NCBI GenBank assembly: GCA_021295785.1
Contig: JAGWBR010000001.1
Span: forward strand, 62,001-126,000
Source: Gemmatimonadota bacterium
GTDB taxonomy: Bacteria; Gemmatimonadota; Gemmatimonadetes; Palauibacterales; Palauibacteraceae
DNA: 64,000 nt
Reading direction: 5' to 3'
The notes under the pieces were generated by a model that did no database searches, was not told the DNA's origin, and saw only the letters and a program-made list of their open reading frames with translations. This document shows, in pieces, positions 30,601 to 38,526 of this stretch; within the stretch, counting starts at the first letter, position 1; each line of letters begins with the position of its first letter. The position numbers and the translations under genes were made by a program.

Positions 30601-30929
30601 CCCAGTTCCATGGCGCCCCTGACGTCTCCGCTACCCAGACCCGCCTGTGCGTCCGCCTCGCAGGCAATGCCGTGCTCCGTCAGGGCCAGCCAGTCTCTGC
30701 GTAAACGCCAAGCCAGCCAAATCGCGGCAGCACAGACCACCGACGCAAAAACCGCCGGGACCGGCGACCCCCGGCCCGCGCGCAGTTCCGCCGGCACCAT
30801 CGCCAGCGCCGACACGGCCCCTGCCGCGGCGGCCCCCGTCCAGGCCACCCCGCTCAGCGCGGCAAGACCCCGCAAACGACGGGCAGCGCGTTCAAGGCGC
30901 TTCCAGCCGCTCTCCGCCCGCGGATTCAC
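27654..30929 (-). CDS. DUF4175-type large membrane-anchored coiled-coil protein
   Basis: A 1091-residue protein. Three hydrophobic helices lie near the N-terminus (about 22-46, 57-77 and 153-173). A periplasmic beta-rich region follows to about residue 490, with RVSPPTYLGLPDEIYRG and PRIELIYPDPEALFQTGW. The remaining half is very Glu/Ala/Gln-rich and strongly predicted to be coiled coil, with runs such as EEELERLGRQEAVDS. This matches the DUF4175 layout known in Bacteroidota and Gemmatimonadota, whose function is unknown. GTG 30929 overlaps the rsmI stop as GTGA. It leads the four-gene envelope block and is the largest gene in the window. Confidence 0.82.
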   Translation of the reverse strand: MNPRAESGWKRLERAARRLRGLAALSGVAWTGAAAAGAVSALAMVPAELRAGRGSPVPAVFASVVCAAAIWLAWRLRRDWLALTEHGIACEADAQAGLGSGDVRGAMELGRSRTAGEAGALLAAMHRHRVGEALSRSPAGPAEVSGAAWRGKARLALTTLGVLLVVLAGSGALRPEQTLAAARAFGTPWRTAFPPPLPAIEVEASDPPRGRPAWVTVRAPGRDSVVLNWAVDGEATGSAWLALGADGSGSGATRPVERLMTVWVEDRGGVTSDTLTLRPAEPLLVEDLRVRVSPPTYLGLPDEIYRGLIPPLAIAEGSTVSIRGVANLRVDRAELVRDGSPGPGFSVDGTEFSAAWIPDGSGEWTWRLVSSESRGDPVLPPPLRIATTRDHAPRIELIYPDPEALFQTGWTMPVVVGTEDDLGITRALVTSWRQAAIELAGPLTEVLTPDPSGARRAIFRHVLDRSGEEFLPGDTLNYQFTVYDAHPTRGPALSPVYVVRVPELSEIRQARAEAVDGMASVADSSAQELEELGNTAADASRITEGDTSDDFGATEDARRAEEEAFHALEQMAELERRIEEMREALRNSALGDPMLEEQLERFAEWYAEMAESGLAPSIDGLGAALESLDPDALARALDELAAQADELATRMQQARGMLEQMALEQSMKAAQAEAADLASEQEQLAARQGGETFQHEQQEVLDRTAEFAGQLSELEEELERLGRQEAVDSVSSARRSAETARHAMEQALGGERSEAAAQMAVQEAAGAMQEASHALGGSMESERTESEEDVRATLALARTEALALADEQSRLSEAARTAAGTASEWRNRQAAIRQGLEGAMDRLSSSGSGASLVRPQTSAAGGEALRRMDRILSRMGGESPPRFPARAESDGVAHALLDLSEYLLAEEAAAAAAQQSAGQAAAEQMSRLAQQQQQVMEGTSAMMIPGQPRAPRMRQQLAEAQQQIADELGQLEDPDQELAGQPEELAWEAEDLANRLENQGPDTETVKRQRQLFRRMLDAGRSLEGEEVDEKRRESEAATAGAAAPEEIDLDLLAGGFPAPQESQLRAVPAFYRVLVLDYFDRMARLAPPDG

Positions 30930-31762
30930 ACGCCTCCCCCCGCTTCCGCGGCCTTGTAGGCCTGGTTGCGTTTGAGCCCAAACTCTTCCGCCAGTCGGGC
31001 TGCGGCGTCGCGCCTCGAAAACCCTGCTCCGGCCAACTGTTCCGCACGATCCGCAATGTCGGTGTCCGCAGCGTCAACCTCCCGAGCGGACACCCCTTCC
31101 CCACAACCCTCCAACACCAGGGTTACTTCCCCCCGCGGCCGTGACTCCGCGAACCCGGCAGCCAATTCCCCAACCGAAGACCGCATGACCTCTTCATGCA
31201 GTTTGGTGAGTTCCCGGCAAAACACGGCCCGTCTGTCGGACAGACCCGCTTCGGCCAGGTCCGCCAACAGCCGGCCCGTCCTCCACGGCGATTCAAAAAG
31301 CACCACGGTGTGGCGGCTGGCGCGAACATCGTTGATCCAGCGCCGTTTTGACGGACCCTTGCGAGGCGAAAAACCCGCGAAGAAAAACGACCGGCCCGGC
31401 ATTCCCGCAGCCGAAAGAGCCGCCGAAACCGCGGACGGACCCGGCACCGGACTCACCCGCCCACCTGTCTCCAGAACAGCTTCGACCAGCCGCGCCCCGG
31501 GGTCGGAAACCGCCGGCGTTCCACCGTCGGACACCAAAGCCAGCTTCATACCGTCCGCCAACCGCGCCATGGCTTCCGCGGTCCGGGCCTGTTCGTTGTG
31601 CGCGTGCAATGACCGCAGGGGCACGGTGCTTCCAATCGCCTTAAGGAGGCGGCCCGTCCTGCGCGTGTCCTCGGCGTAACAGGCTCCGACCGAACGCAGC
31701 ACCTCCGTGGCCCTGTTGGAGAGATCGCTCAAGTTTCCTATTGGCGTCGCCACGACAAACAA
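30926..31762 (-). CDS. rsmI: 16S rRNA (cytidine1402-2'-O)-methyltransferase
   Basis: SAM-dependent methyltransferase of the tetrapyrrole-methylase fold acting on 16S rRNA C1402. Motifs match RsmI in order: ATPIGNLSDLS at the N-terminus, CYAEDTRRTGRLL, LVSDGGTPAVSDPG, and VPGPSAVSAALSAAGMP. The length of 278 residues is normal. The only available start is TTG 31762, which puts the ATPIGNL motif at residues 5-11 as usual. It lies 83 bases after trxA and is coupled to the DUF4175 gene. Confidence 0.94.
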   Translation of the reverse strand: MFVVATPIGNLSDLSNRATEVLRSVGACYAEDTRRTGRLLKAIGSTVPLRSLHAHNEQARTAEAMARLADGMKLALVSDGGTPAVSDPGARLVEAVLETGGRVSPVPGPSAVSAALSAAGMPGRSFFFAGFSPRKGPSKRRWINDVRASRHTVVLFESPWRTGRLLADLAEAGLSDRRAVFCRELTKLHEEVMRSSVGELAAGFAESRPRGEVTLVLEGCGEGVSAREVDAADTDIADRAEQLAGAGFSRRDAAARLAEEFGLKRNQAYKAAEAGGGV

Positions 31763-31845
31763 GACTCCCCCGCCGCCCCGCGCGGGCCCCGGGGCCGGCA
31801 GCGCCTCCCGGTCCTGGCGATCGCCGCGGCCAGCCGGGAGTTCGC

Positions 31846-32181
31846 TCAGATGTGCTCCTGGATCTTCTGTTCAAGCGCGGCCTTGGGCAGTGCACCGACC
31901 ACCGTGTCAACCAGTTCGCCGCCCTTGAAGAACAAAATGGTGGGGATCGACCGGACGTTGAATCTGGACGCCGTGTCGGGGTTTGCGTCCACATCCAATT
32001 TGCCGACACTCACGCGGCCCTGGTAATCGCCGGCCAGTTCCTCAACTACCGGTCCCACCAATCTGCACGGACCACACCACTCGGCCCAGAAATCGACCAT
32101 CGCGAGGTTGCCCGATCCCTCAATCAGGTCTCCAAAATTATGATCGGTAATCTCCAGAGCTGCTGCACCGTTTCCTGCCAT
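31846..32181 (-). CDS. trxA: Thioredoxin
   Basis: A 111-residue thioredoxin with the active site WCGPC inside VDFWAEWCGPCRLVGP, the cis-Pro segment RSIPTILFFKGG and the buried Asp in LDVDANPDTA. It reduces protein disulfides in the cytoplasm, using electrons from thioredoxin reductase. The open frame runs on upstream, but ATG 32181 has a good GGAGAG ribosome-binding site and gives the standard length. It is the first gene of the minus-strand string continuing to rsmI, and it diverges from the epimerase gene across a 233-base gap in which I see no clear promoter. Confidence 0.95.
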   Translation of the reverse strand: MAGNGAAALEITDHNFGDLIEGSGNLAMVDFWAEWCGPCRLVGPVVEELAGDYQGRVSVGKLDVDANPDTASRFNVRSIPTILFFKGGELVDTVVGALPKAALEQKIQEHI

Positions 32182-32414
32182 CGATCTCTCCGTTTGGACT
32201 TTTTCCTGGATGTCGCCGAGGTTCATTCCCGGCACGCGATTGCGCCCGGCACTGTGCAGACGGTTCCGGCGCGGGATACGTTGCCAAAGATAAGGCCGAA
32301 TCGGCTGTTCCGGTTCTTGGGCGGCCGGGCTGGTGTTCGCCTTCATGACCCGGTTTTTTCGGCCCACGGACCTCATTTCGCCTCGCCGGAAGCACCCGCA
32401 CCCCCTCCATAAAC

Positions 32415-32867
32415 GTGACACACGGCCCGACACCCGGATTTCCCGCACCAACGATAGACCACGTTGCGATCGCTGTTGAGTCCCTGGAGCGGTCCGTGCC
32501 TCGCTGGGCGGCCCTTCTGGGGCAAACAGCGGTGGAAGAGGACCTGCCCGCAGATGGAGTCCGTGTGGCGTTCTTCTCCTGCGGAGACTCCAGGATCGAG
32601 CTTGTCGCACCCACGAGCGACGACTCCCCGACAGCGCGGTCCCTGCGGCGGCGGGGCGCCGGCCTGCATCACATATGTCTCAGCACGCCAGACCTGGGTG
32701 CGGCCCTGAAGGCAGCCCAGGAGCGCGGGCTCGAAGTCGTGCCTCCGGGAGTGCGCACCGGCGCCGGCGGTACCAAGGTGGCGTTCCTGCATCCCCGCGG
32801 CGCGGACGGAACACTTGTCGAACTTCGGCAGGCCGGCGATCCCAAAGCCTCGGAGCCGAAGCGGTAG
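32415..32867 (+). CDS. mce: Methylmalonyl-CoA epimerase
   Basis: Vicinal-oxygen-chelate enzyme that interconverts (S)- and (R)-methylmalonyl-CoA between propionyl-CoA carboxylase and methylmalonyl-CoA mutase. The 150-residue protein begins the metal site at IDHVAIAVESLERS, continues with FFSCGDSRIELVAPTS, has GLHHICLSTPDL in the middle and ends ADGTLVELRQ, supplying the expected His/Glu ligands. The only possible start is GTG 32415. The carboxylase beta subunit at the left edge of the window belongs to the same pathway. The glycosyltransferase follows after 2 bases. Confidence 0.9.
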   Translation: MTHGPTPGFPAPTIDHVAIAVESLERSVPRWAALLGQTAVEEDLPADGVRVAFFSCGDSRIELVAPTSDDSPTARSLRRRGAGLHHICLSTPDLGAALKAAQERGLEVVPPGVRTGAGGTKVAFLHPRGADGTLVELRQAGDPKASEPKR

Positions 32868-32869
32868 TC

Positions 32870-33631
32870 TTGGAGACAACCCACCCGTTCACCGCTGGTT
32901 TGCAAGGAGCCCGATCGTGCGAGCGGCCCGGTTTCTCAGTGATCATTCCGGCCCGCAACGAAGAGGGAGAAATCGCCCGCTCGATCAGGCGGGCCAGGAT
33001 GGCATTGGGTCCGGAAACCGAGATCATAGTCGTGGACGGGGGCAGCTCGGATAACACTGCCAGGATGGCTTGTCGGCACGCCACGGTGTTGAGGGCCCAA
33101 CCCTCGCGGGGGGCTCAGTTGCGGCGGGGGGCCGCGGTCGCAAGCGGTCGGGTACTGGTTTTCCTGCACGCAGATACCTGGTTGCCGCCTGATGCGGGAG
33201 ACCGGATCCGCGCTGCGCTCGGGGCCGGTGCCGGAAGCGGGTGTTTCCGTTTTGGGTTGCGGGGAGGCAAGTCTTTCGCTCGCCGTTTGCTGGAACTGAG
33301 CGTCAACTGGCGTTCGAGGACCTTCGCCACGGCCACCGGCGATCAGGCCATTTTCGCCAGCAGGGCCACCTATGATGCCTGCGGCGGCCATCCCCCCTTG
33401 CCCCTGTTTGACGACCTGGCCTTCGTGAAGGCGGCCCGGCGCACGGCTCCGTTCGTGGTTCTGGGTTCAGCGGCGCTGACTTCGCCCAGACGGTGGGAAA
33501 CTCGCGGTTTCTGGCGGACGGTGGCCGAACACTGGTTCTACCGGTTGGCCTGGACGGCCGGGGTCAGCCCGCACCGACTCGCCAGGTCGTATTACGGGGA
33601 ACCCGCCTCCGCACGGGGCGACCGTCCGTAA
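32870..33631 (+). CDS. Family 2 glycosyltransferase (TIGR04283-like)
   Basis: A GT-A glycosyltransferase of about 253 residues. It has FSVIIPARNEEGEIA near the N-terminus, the nucleotide-sugar-binding EIIVVDGGSSDNTA, FLHADTWLPPDAG with a DxD-like metal site, TGDQAIFASRATYDACGG and LFDDLAFVKAARR. These match the family named TIGR04283, sometimes linked to arsenosugar synthesis by neighbours not seen here. No ATG is suitable, and TTG 32870 or TTG 32900 are the candidate starts. Its 3' end overlaps the convergent gene by 68 bases. The sugar donor and acceptor are unknown. Confidence 0.83.
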   Translation: METTHPFTAGLQGARSCERPGFSVIIPARNEEGEIARSIRRARMALGPETEIIVVDGGSSDNTARMACRHATVLRAQPSRGAQLRRGAAVASGRVLVFLHADTWLPPDAGDRIRAALGAGAGSGCFRFGLRGGKSFARRLLELSVNWRSRTFATATGDQAIFASRATYDACGGHPPLPLFDDLAFVKAARRTAPFVVLGSAALTSPRRWETRGFWRTVAEHWFYRLAWTAGVSPHRLARSYYGEPASARGDRP

Positions 33632-34088
33632 CAGCAACGCGCTCCACCAGCCAGCCGCCCCCGTACCGCACCGCGACCACGGGGACTTCAAGGGGTTGTT
33701 CCCGCCGGCCGAAGAGCCGTGCCGTGACCCGCACCCGGCCTGCAGTGGCGGGCACAGCCGACGGTTCAACATACATGCTATCGTAGACTAATAGCCTTGC
33801 CATTATGAAGATGCGCTGTTGTATCTCATATGGTGCAGTAGATTCGTGGGCCGGCCCCTCAGCTGTACCGAACAACCTGGCCATGCCCTCGAGGTCACTC
33901 CCGGCCGCGGCAGCGAGGAATTCTTCGACCACGGAAACCGCCTCTTCCACCTCTTCCGCGGAGATCCCGGAGTCGTGCGGTTCGGCGGCCGTGCGGGGCC
34001 GGGCAACCCGCGGGCCGCATCCGATTTGTACAAGGTGAACCGTCACCCCGAGCACAGTCGGCAAAAGGAACCGGTGTGAGTTGAGCAT
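33564..34088 (-). CDS. Small putative lipoprotein of unknown function
   Basis: A 174-residue protein. ATG 34088 is chosen over upstream frame because it has GGAGG just upstream and gives a hydrophobic N-terminus (FLLPTVLGVTVHLVQIGC) ending in Cys. That Cys could be a lipidation site, although the preceding residues are not an ideal lipobox. After a short linker there is an SnoaL/NTF2-like-looking helix-then-strands pattern (VEEAVSVVEEFLAAAAGSDL, VRVTARLFG). The last 22 codons overlap the convergent glycosyltransferase gene. Reality is supported by the ribosome-binding site and signal peptide. Function unknown. Confidence 0.65.
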   Translation of the reverse strand: MLNSHRFLLPTVLGVTVHLVQIGCGPRVARPRTAAEPHDSGISAEEVEEAVSVVEEFLAAAAGSDLEGMARLFGTAEGPAHESTAPYEIQQRIFIMARLLVYDSMYVEPSAVPATAGRVRVTARLFGRREQPLEVPVVAVRYGGGWLVERVAVTDGRPVRRRVPRNTTWRVGAG

Positions 34089-34269
34089 GACCAGAACCTC
34101 CCACCGGGGTATCAACGCACTGTCAAGCGCGCCAAATCGCAGCCGGCAGTCTCCCGAAGTTGTTGCTAGTTTGAGGTGCTTCCCTGTGTTTGGCGTTTTC
34201 CCCGCGCGGGGGCACCCATCCGAGCGCCGGCGAACCAACCACCCCTGACCGAGAAAGGACCAGCCACGG

Positions 34270-36060
34270 ATGAACGCGGATCAAACGGGCGCTGCCGGGT
34301 TGCGCGAGGTTCTGTACGAACCGGACGACATTCCGCCGACACCCGTAGCCGCGGGGATTGCCCTTCAGTTCGTGGGCCTGTGCATCGGCGGGATCGTGCT
34401 GGGGGTGGCAATTATCCTGGACGCCGGGGGCCAAACGGGCGATTACCGGGCATGGGCGGTGTTCGCGGCGCTGGTGGTCAGCGGCATCTCCACCATAGTC
34501 CAGTCTCAGCGATTCGGGCAGTTTGGTGCCGGTCACGTCCTACTGATGGGCACCTCGGGAGCATTCATCGCGGCGAGCGTACAGGCCCTGACCGCCGGAG
34601 GCCCTGCCCTGCTCGCAACCCTGGTCGTGATCTCCGCCCTTTTCCAGTTTGGCCTTGCCACCCGGTTGTCCACCCTTCGGTCGGTCATTACTCCCACCGT
34701 CAGCGGCATCGTGATCATGCTGATTTCGGTCACCGTTCTGCCAATCGGGTTCGACATGTTGTCCTCCCCTGTGGAGGGCACTCCCGGCTGGGGTGTTCCG
34801 GTCACCGGCATCGTGACGTTGGTTGTGACCGTTGCGGCGGGATTGTTGGCGACCGGGCGCTGGCGGCTCTGGTCACCGGTGCTGGGGATGCTCGCCGGAT
34901 CAGCAGTCGGGGCCACCGCCGGCATTTATGACACCGGTTTGATAGCCAGCGCTGACTGGGTGGGCCTCCCGCCCCTGGCGTGGCCCGGACTGGACCTCGG
35001 ATTCGGCCCCGAATTCTGGTTCCTGCTTCCGATGTTCGTGCTTGTAACGCTGGTTGGGGCCGTGGAGACCGTGGGCGACTCGGTGGTCATTCAACAGGTC
35101 TCCAGAAAGAAGGCGGGGCCGACCGACTACCGCGTGGTTCAGGGGGCCGTCGCCGCGGACGGACTCGGCAACCTCCTGTCCGGTTTGGCCGCCACGGCCC
35201 CGAACACCACCTATTCAAGCAGCCCTGCCCTGGTCGAGCTGACGGGAGTGGGTGCACGCCGCGTGGGCGTGTGGATCGGGGGCGTCCTTATCGGGTTGTC
35301 GCTCTTCCCCAAATTCGCGGCGGTGATTCTGGCCATGCCGGGTGCGGTTGTCGGGGCATACCTGATCGTGCTCATGGCACTGTTGTTTGTGCTGGGGATC
35401 CGAATCGCGCTCAGCGACGGCGTCACCTCGCAAAAGGCCCTGCTGATTGGCATTGCGTTCTGGCTCGGGTCGGGCTTCCAGAACGGGCAGATCTTTGCGG
35501 ACCTCATCCCGGCTTCACTTCAGGGCCTCCTCGGCAACGGGATGACGTCAGGGGGACTGGCCGCCGTTGCCATGACCCTGTTTATCCAGGTGTTCCGGCC
35601 GCGCGCCCGGGTTTTGCGAACCAGACTCAACGCGGCCGCGGTGACCGAGATCGAGCAGTTCCTGCGCGCATTCGCGGTGAAACGACAGTGGTCCGCCGAC
35701 GGGGCAAACCGGCTGTGCGCGGCGGCGGAAGAAACCGTGCTGAGCCTTGTGACCGCTGACGCACCAGGCGGGTCATTGGAGCGGGAAGGCACCGAAGCGG
35801 AGCGCGATTTGCGCCTCCAGGTCCGGGGAGGAGGCAACCGGGCGGTACTGGAGTTCGCAGCCACATCTGACTCAAATAACCTGGAGGAACGTTTGGCCAT
35901 CAACGACTTGCAGGGCGGTGCGCGGATCAGCGCGGACAGTATCTCCATTCGGCTTCTGGGCCACTATGCATCATCGGTCAGGCACCAGAAGTACTTCGAC
36001 ACCGACATCGTGACCGTGATCGTCGACGGAGACAAGGCCTCCGGCAGGGTGGCGGCATGA
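34270..36060 (+). CDS. NCS2-type nucleobase permease with C-terminal RsbW-like domain
   Basis: A 596-residue protein. Residues 1-435 are a nucleobase:cation symporter-2 (uracil/xanthine permease) core of about 14 helices, with FGAGHVLLMGTSGAFIAA, the substrate-site-like VGAVETVGDSVVIQQVS and LATAAPNTTYSSSPAL. Residues 454-596 are soluble and resemble a histidine-kinase-type/anti-sigma ATPase fold: a helix ending AAAEETVLSLV where RsbW has the N-box, then beta strands LRLQVRG and AVLEFAA. The usual Asn and the DxGxG box are missing, so ATP binding is doubtful. Stops and starts overlap the next gene as ATGA. This could be a self-regulated transporter. The substrate is inferred from the family only. 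Confidence 0.82.
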   Translation: MNADQTGAAGLREVLYEPDDIPPTPVAAGIALQFVGLCIGGIVLGVAIILDAGGQTGDYRAWAVFAALVVSGISTIVQSQRFGQFGAGHVLLMGTSGAFIAASVQALTAGGPALLATLVVISALFQFGLATRLSTLRSVITPTVSGIVIMLISVTVLPIGFDMLSSPVEGTPGWGVPVTGIVTLVVTVAAGLLATGRWRLWSPVLGMLAGSAVGATAGIYDTGLIASADWVGLPPLAWPGLDLGFGPEFWFLLPMFVLVTLVGAVETVGDSVVIQQVSRKKAGPTDYRVVQGAVAADGLGNLLSGLAATAPNTTYSSSPALVELTGVGARRVGVWIGGVLIGLSLFPKFAAVILAMPGAVVGAYLIVLMALLFVLGIRIALSDGVTSQKALLIGIAFWLGSGFQNGQIFADLIPASLQGLLGNGMTSGGLAAVAMTLFIQVFRPRARVLRTRLNAAAVTEIEQFLRAFAVKRQWSADGANRLCAAAEETVLSLVTADAPGGSLEREGTEAERDLRLQVRGGGNRAVLEFAATSDSNNLEERLAINDLQGGARISADSISIRLLGHYASSVRHQKYFDTDIVTVIVDGDKASGRVAA

Positions 36061-38117
36061 CGGGCGGTGACGGGGCACCCCGGGAGCAAAGCTTGCCCGA
36101 AATCACGGTCAAGGCTGTGTTGCTTGGCGTGCTCCTGTCGGCCGTGCTGGGCGGGGCGAATGCCTACCTGGGCCTGAAGGTGGGACTGACCGTCTCCGCT
36201 TCGGTCCCCGCGGCCGTAATATCGATGGCGCTGCTGCGGGCATTCCGCAGACACAACATCCTTGAGAACAACATCGTCCAGACATCCGCCTCGGCGGGTG
36301 AATCGCTGGCGGCCGGAGTCATCTTCACGCTTCCGGCGCTCATCCTCTTGGGACACTGGCAGGGATTCCCCTTCCTGCCGACGATGGCAATCGCCCTGTG
36401 CGGGGGTATCCTGGGCGTCTTGTTCACCGTGCCGTTACGCCGGGCCCTGATCATCGAGGCTGACCTGAAGTTCCCCGAGGGCGTGGCCACGGGCGAGGTT
36501 CTGAAAGCCGGTTACGAGAAGAAGGACGAGGCTGGCGGCGAGGGAGGCGGTGCCAAGCGCATCGCCATCGGCGCCATCGCGGCAGCCCTCCTCAAGTTGG
36601 CGCAATCGGGACTCAAGGCCGCACAGAGCTCGGTCCAGGGGTCGTTGACAGCAGGGGGTTCGGTGTTTGGGTTTGGAACCGACCTCTCCCCCGCCCTGCT
36701 CGGCGTAGGGTTCATCGTGGGGCCGCTGGTCGGGATTCTGTTGCTCACAGGCGGGGCGATTTCATGGCTGATCGGGATCCCGGTCTTCATGGCCACCGCA
36801 GACCCCGCGGAACTTGCCGCGATCGTGGGCACTGCCCGGGGCTACGATGCCGCCTTTGAAGTCTGGAGTGCCCGAATCCGTTACATGGGCGTCGGTGCCA
36901 TGGTGATTGGCGGAGCCTGGGCCCTGCTTTCGCTCGCCAAGTTCGTCAAGGCCGGAATTCAATCGTCAATGGCCGCGGTCCGTAGCCGGCAGGCCGGGAG
37001 CCACACCATCCCTCGGACGGAACGCGACATGCCGGTCACCTGGGTGCTCAGGGGAACCCTGGCTCTGGCCGCGCCGATCTTCGTGGTCTACATGCTGGTT
37101 GTGGATCGAACCGCGCTTGGTGTCTCGGGCGACATCCACCTTACAGCCGTCGCCGTGGGCACGGTCTTCGCACTCGCAGCAGGGTTCCTGTTTGCTTCGG
37201 TGGCCGGGTACATGGCGGGATTGGTCGGGTCTTCCAACAACCCGATTTCGGGAGTCACCATCGCTACGCTGCTCGCGATCTCGCTCATCCTCTACTGGAT
37301 CTTGGGTGCCGACAGTTTTGACGCCGAGGCAAGGCTGGCGGGCGCGGCCGCGGCGATCCTGGTGGGAGCAGTAGTCGCGTGTGCCGCCGCAATCGCGGGC
37401 GACAACATGCAAGACCTGAAGGCAGGTCGCATCGTGGGTGCGACCCCCTGGAAGCAGCAAGTGATGCAGGTGATCGGCGTTACGGCGGGTGCCGTGGCGG
37501 TGGCCCCTGTTCTGGGTCTGCTGTTCGAGGCCTACGGGTTGGGGGGCGTTTTCCCCCGCGAGGGCATGGATCCCAACGAGATGTTGCAGGCACCGCAGGC
37601 CACTCTCATGTCTTCGGTGGCCGGGGGCGTATTCTCGCGCGACCTGCCGTGGGGGATGATCTCGATTGGTGCCGCGATCGCCGCTGCCGTGATCGCCCTG
37701 GACGAGACCCTCAAGGCGCGCGGCTCCTCGGTGCGAGTGCCGGTGTTGGCCGTTGCGGTGGGAATCTACCTGCCGATTGAGCTGGAAGTGCCGATGTTCG
37801 CGGGCGGAATGATAGCCTGGCTTGTGGCCAGGGCCGTCAGCGCCGGGCGCTCCGGAGACGCGGCCAAGGCCGCGAAGGACGGCGCGAGCCGAAGGGGCCT
37901 GCTGTTCGCCTCGGGTCTGATCACGGGCGAAGCCCTGATCGGGATCATGCTGGCCATTCCCTTCGCAGCTACCCAGAGCACCGATGTCATGCGCATCATC
38001 CCCCCGGAACTGGTTGACAGCACGTTGACCGCCGTGATTGGTGCCGCATCGGGCATCGCGTTCGTCGTATGGCTCTACCGGACCGCGCTGGGACGTCGGG
38101 GGGCTTCTGCGGCCTAG
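36057..38117 (+). CDS. OPT family oligopeptide (or metal-chelate) transporter
   Basis: A 686-residue membrane protein with about 15 hydrophobic helices. It carries OPT signatures: an N-terminal GVLLSAVLGGANAYLGLKVG, then NNIVQTSASAGESLAAG, KFPEGVATGEVLKAG, and GSSNNPISGVTIATLL in the second half. The family imports peptides, siderophores or metal chelates in symport with protons. It is translationally coupled to the NCS2 gene by ATGA and runs into the lipoprotein gene without a gap. Confidence 0.92.
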   Translation: MTGGDGAPREQSLPEITVKAVLLGVLLSAVLGGANAYLGLKVGLTVSASVPAAVISMALLRAFRRHNILENNIVQTSASAGESLAAGVIFTLPALILLGHWQGFPFLPTMAIALCGGILGVLFTVPLRRALIIEADLKFPEGVATGEVLKAGYEKKDEAGGEGGGAKRIAIGAIAAALLKLAQSGLKAAQSSVQGSLTAGGSVFGFGTDLSPALLGVGFIVGPLVGILLLTGGAISWLIGIPVFMATADPAELAAIVGTARGYDAAFEVWSARIRYMGVGAMVIGGAWALLSLAKFVKAGIQSSMAAVRSRQAGSHTIPRTERDMPVTWVLRGTLALAAPIFVVYMLVVDRTALGVSGDIHLTAVAVGTVFALAAGFLFASVAGYMAGLVGSSNNPISGVTIATLLAISLILYWILGADSFDAEARLAGAAAAILVGAVVACAAAIAGDNMQDLKAGRIVGATPWKQQVMQVIGVTAGAVAVAPVLGLLFEAYGLGGVFPREGMDPNEMLQAPQATLMSSVAGGVFSRDLPWGMISIGAAIAAAVIALDETLKARGSSVRVPVLAVAVGIYLPIELEVPMFAGGMIAWLVARAVSAGRSGDAAKAAKDGASRRGLLFASGLITGEALIGIMLAIPFAATQSTDVMRIIPPELVDSTLTAVIGAASGIAFVVWLYRTALGRRGASAA

Positions 38118-38526
38118 CGTAGGGCGTCTGTCCGGCCCGGGCATCGCGGCCTCCGCCCTCGCGGCGGTCGCAACCCTGGCCGGGGGTTGCTCCAGTGCAG
38201 TCGGGATTGATGACCAGAAGTATGTGGAGGCGATGGCCCACCTCGCCTACGCAAACCAGGGCGTTGAGGCCATTCGCGCCGGATCCGTTTCAGATTCGGT
38301 GCTGGCGAGCTTTGACCTGACCCGGGAAGAAATTCTTGAATTCGCCGCGTTGCACGGCGACGATCCCCGTAGGATGCAGGAGTTGTGGGAGAAGATCCAG
38401 ACGCTTGTGGATTCAATGAATGCGGCCAGTCCCCCGCCCGTCCTGGAGGACCTCCCCATCGGCCGCCCTCCGCCCGACCGACCTCTGTCTGACCTGCGCA
38501 CGCCTGACCTGAGGTCCCGCCGTTGA
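38041..38526 (+). CDS. Small lipoprotein between OPT and Mla-like genes
   Basis: A lipoprotein of uncertain start. The body has a hydrophobic helix with the lipobox LAGGC, then a helical region (DQKYVEAMAHLAYANQGVEA) and a Pro/Asp/Arg-rich C-terminus. No family recognised. GTG 38041 puts the lipobox Cys at residue 50, too far in for a normal signal. CTG 38107, inside the end of the OPT gene, puts it at residue 28 after an Arg-containing n-region, which is textbook. I list the canonical start but think CTG 38107 is likelier. The stop overlaps the MlaE gene as TTGA, suggesting a role with the lipid transporter. Confidence 0.65.
   Translation: MPHRASRSSYGSTGPRWDVGGLLRPSVGRLSGPGIAASALAAVATLAGGCSSAVGIDDQKYVEAMAHLAYANQGVEAIRAGSVSDSVLASFDLTREEILEFAALHGDDPRRMQELWEKIQTLVDSMNAASPPPVLEDLPIGRPPPDRPLSDLRTPDLRSRR

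Noticed and set aside
34119-34125. TTGACA on the minus strand before the small lipoprotein gene
   Set aside because: No -10 box at proper distance; a matching -10 would coincide with the ribosome-binding site.
34200-34211. Palindrome CCCCGCGCGGGG as a terminator
   Set aside because: It lies in a divergent promoter region, has no loop and is followed by no U-run in either direction.
36966-38144. A 392-codon open frame on the minus strand opposite the OPT transporter
   Set aside because: The product is His/Arg/Gly-rich with no family signature, while the plus strand encodes a clear OPT protein.
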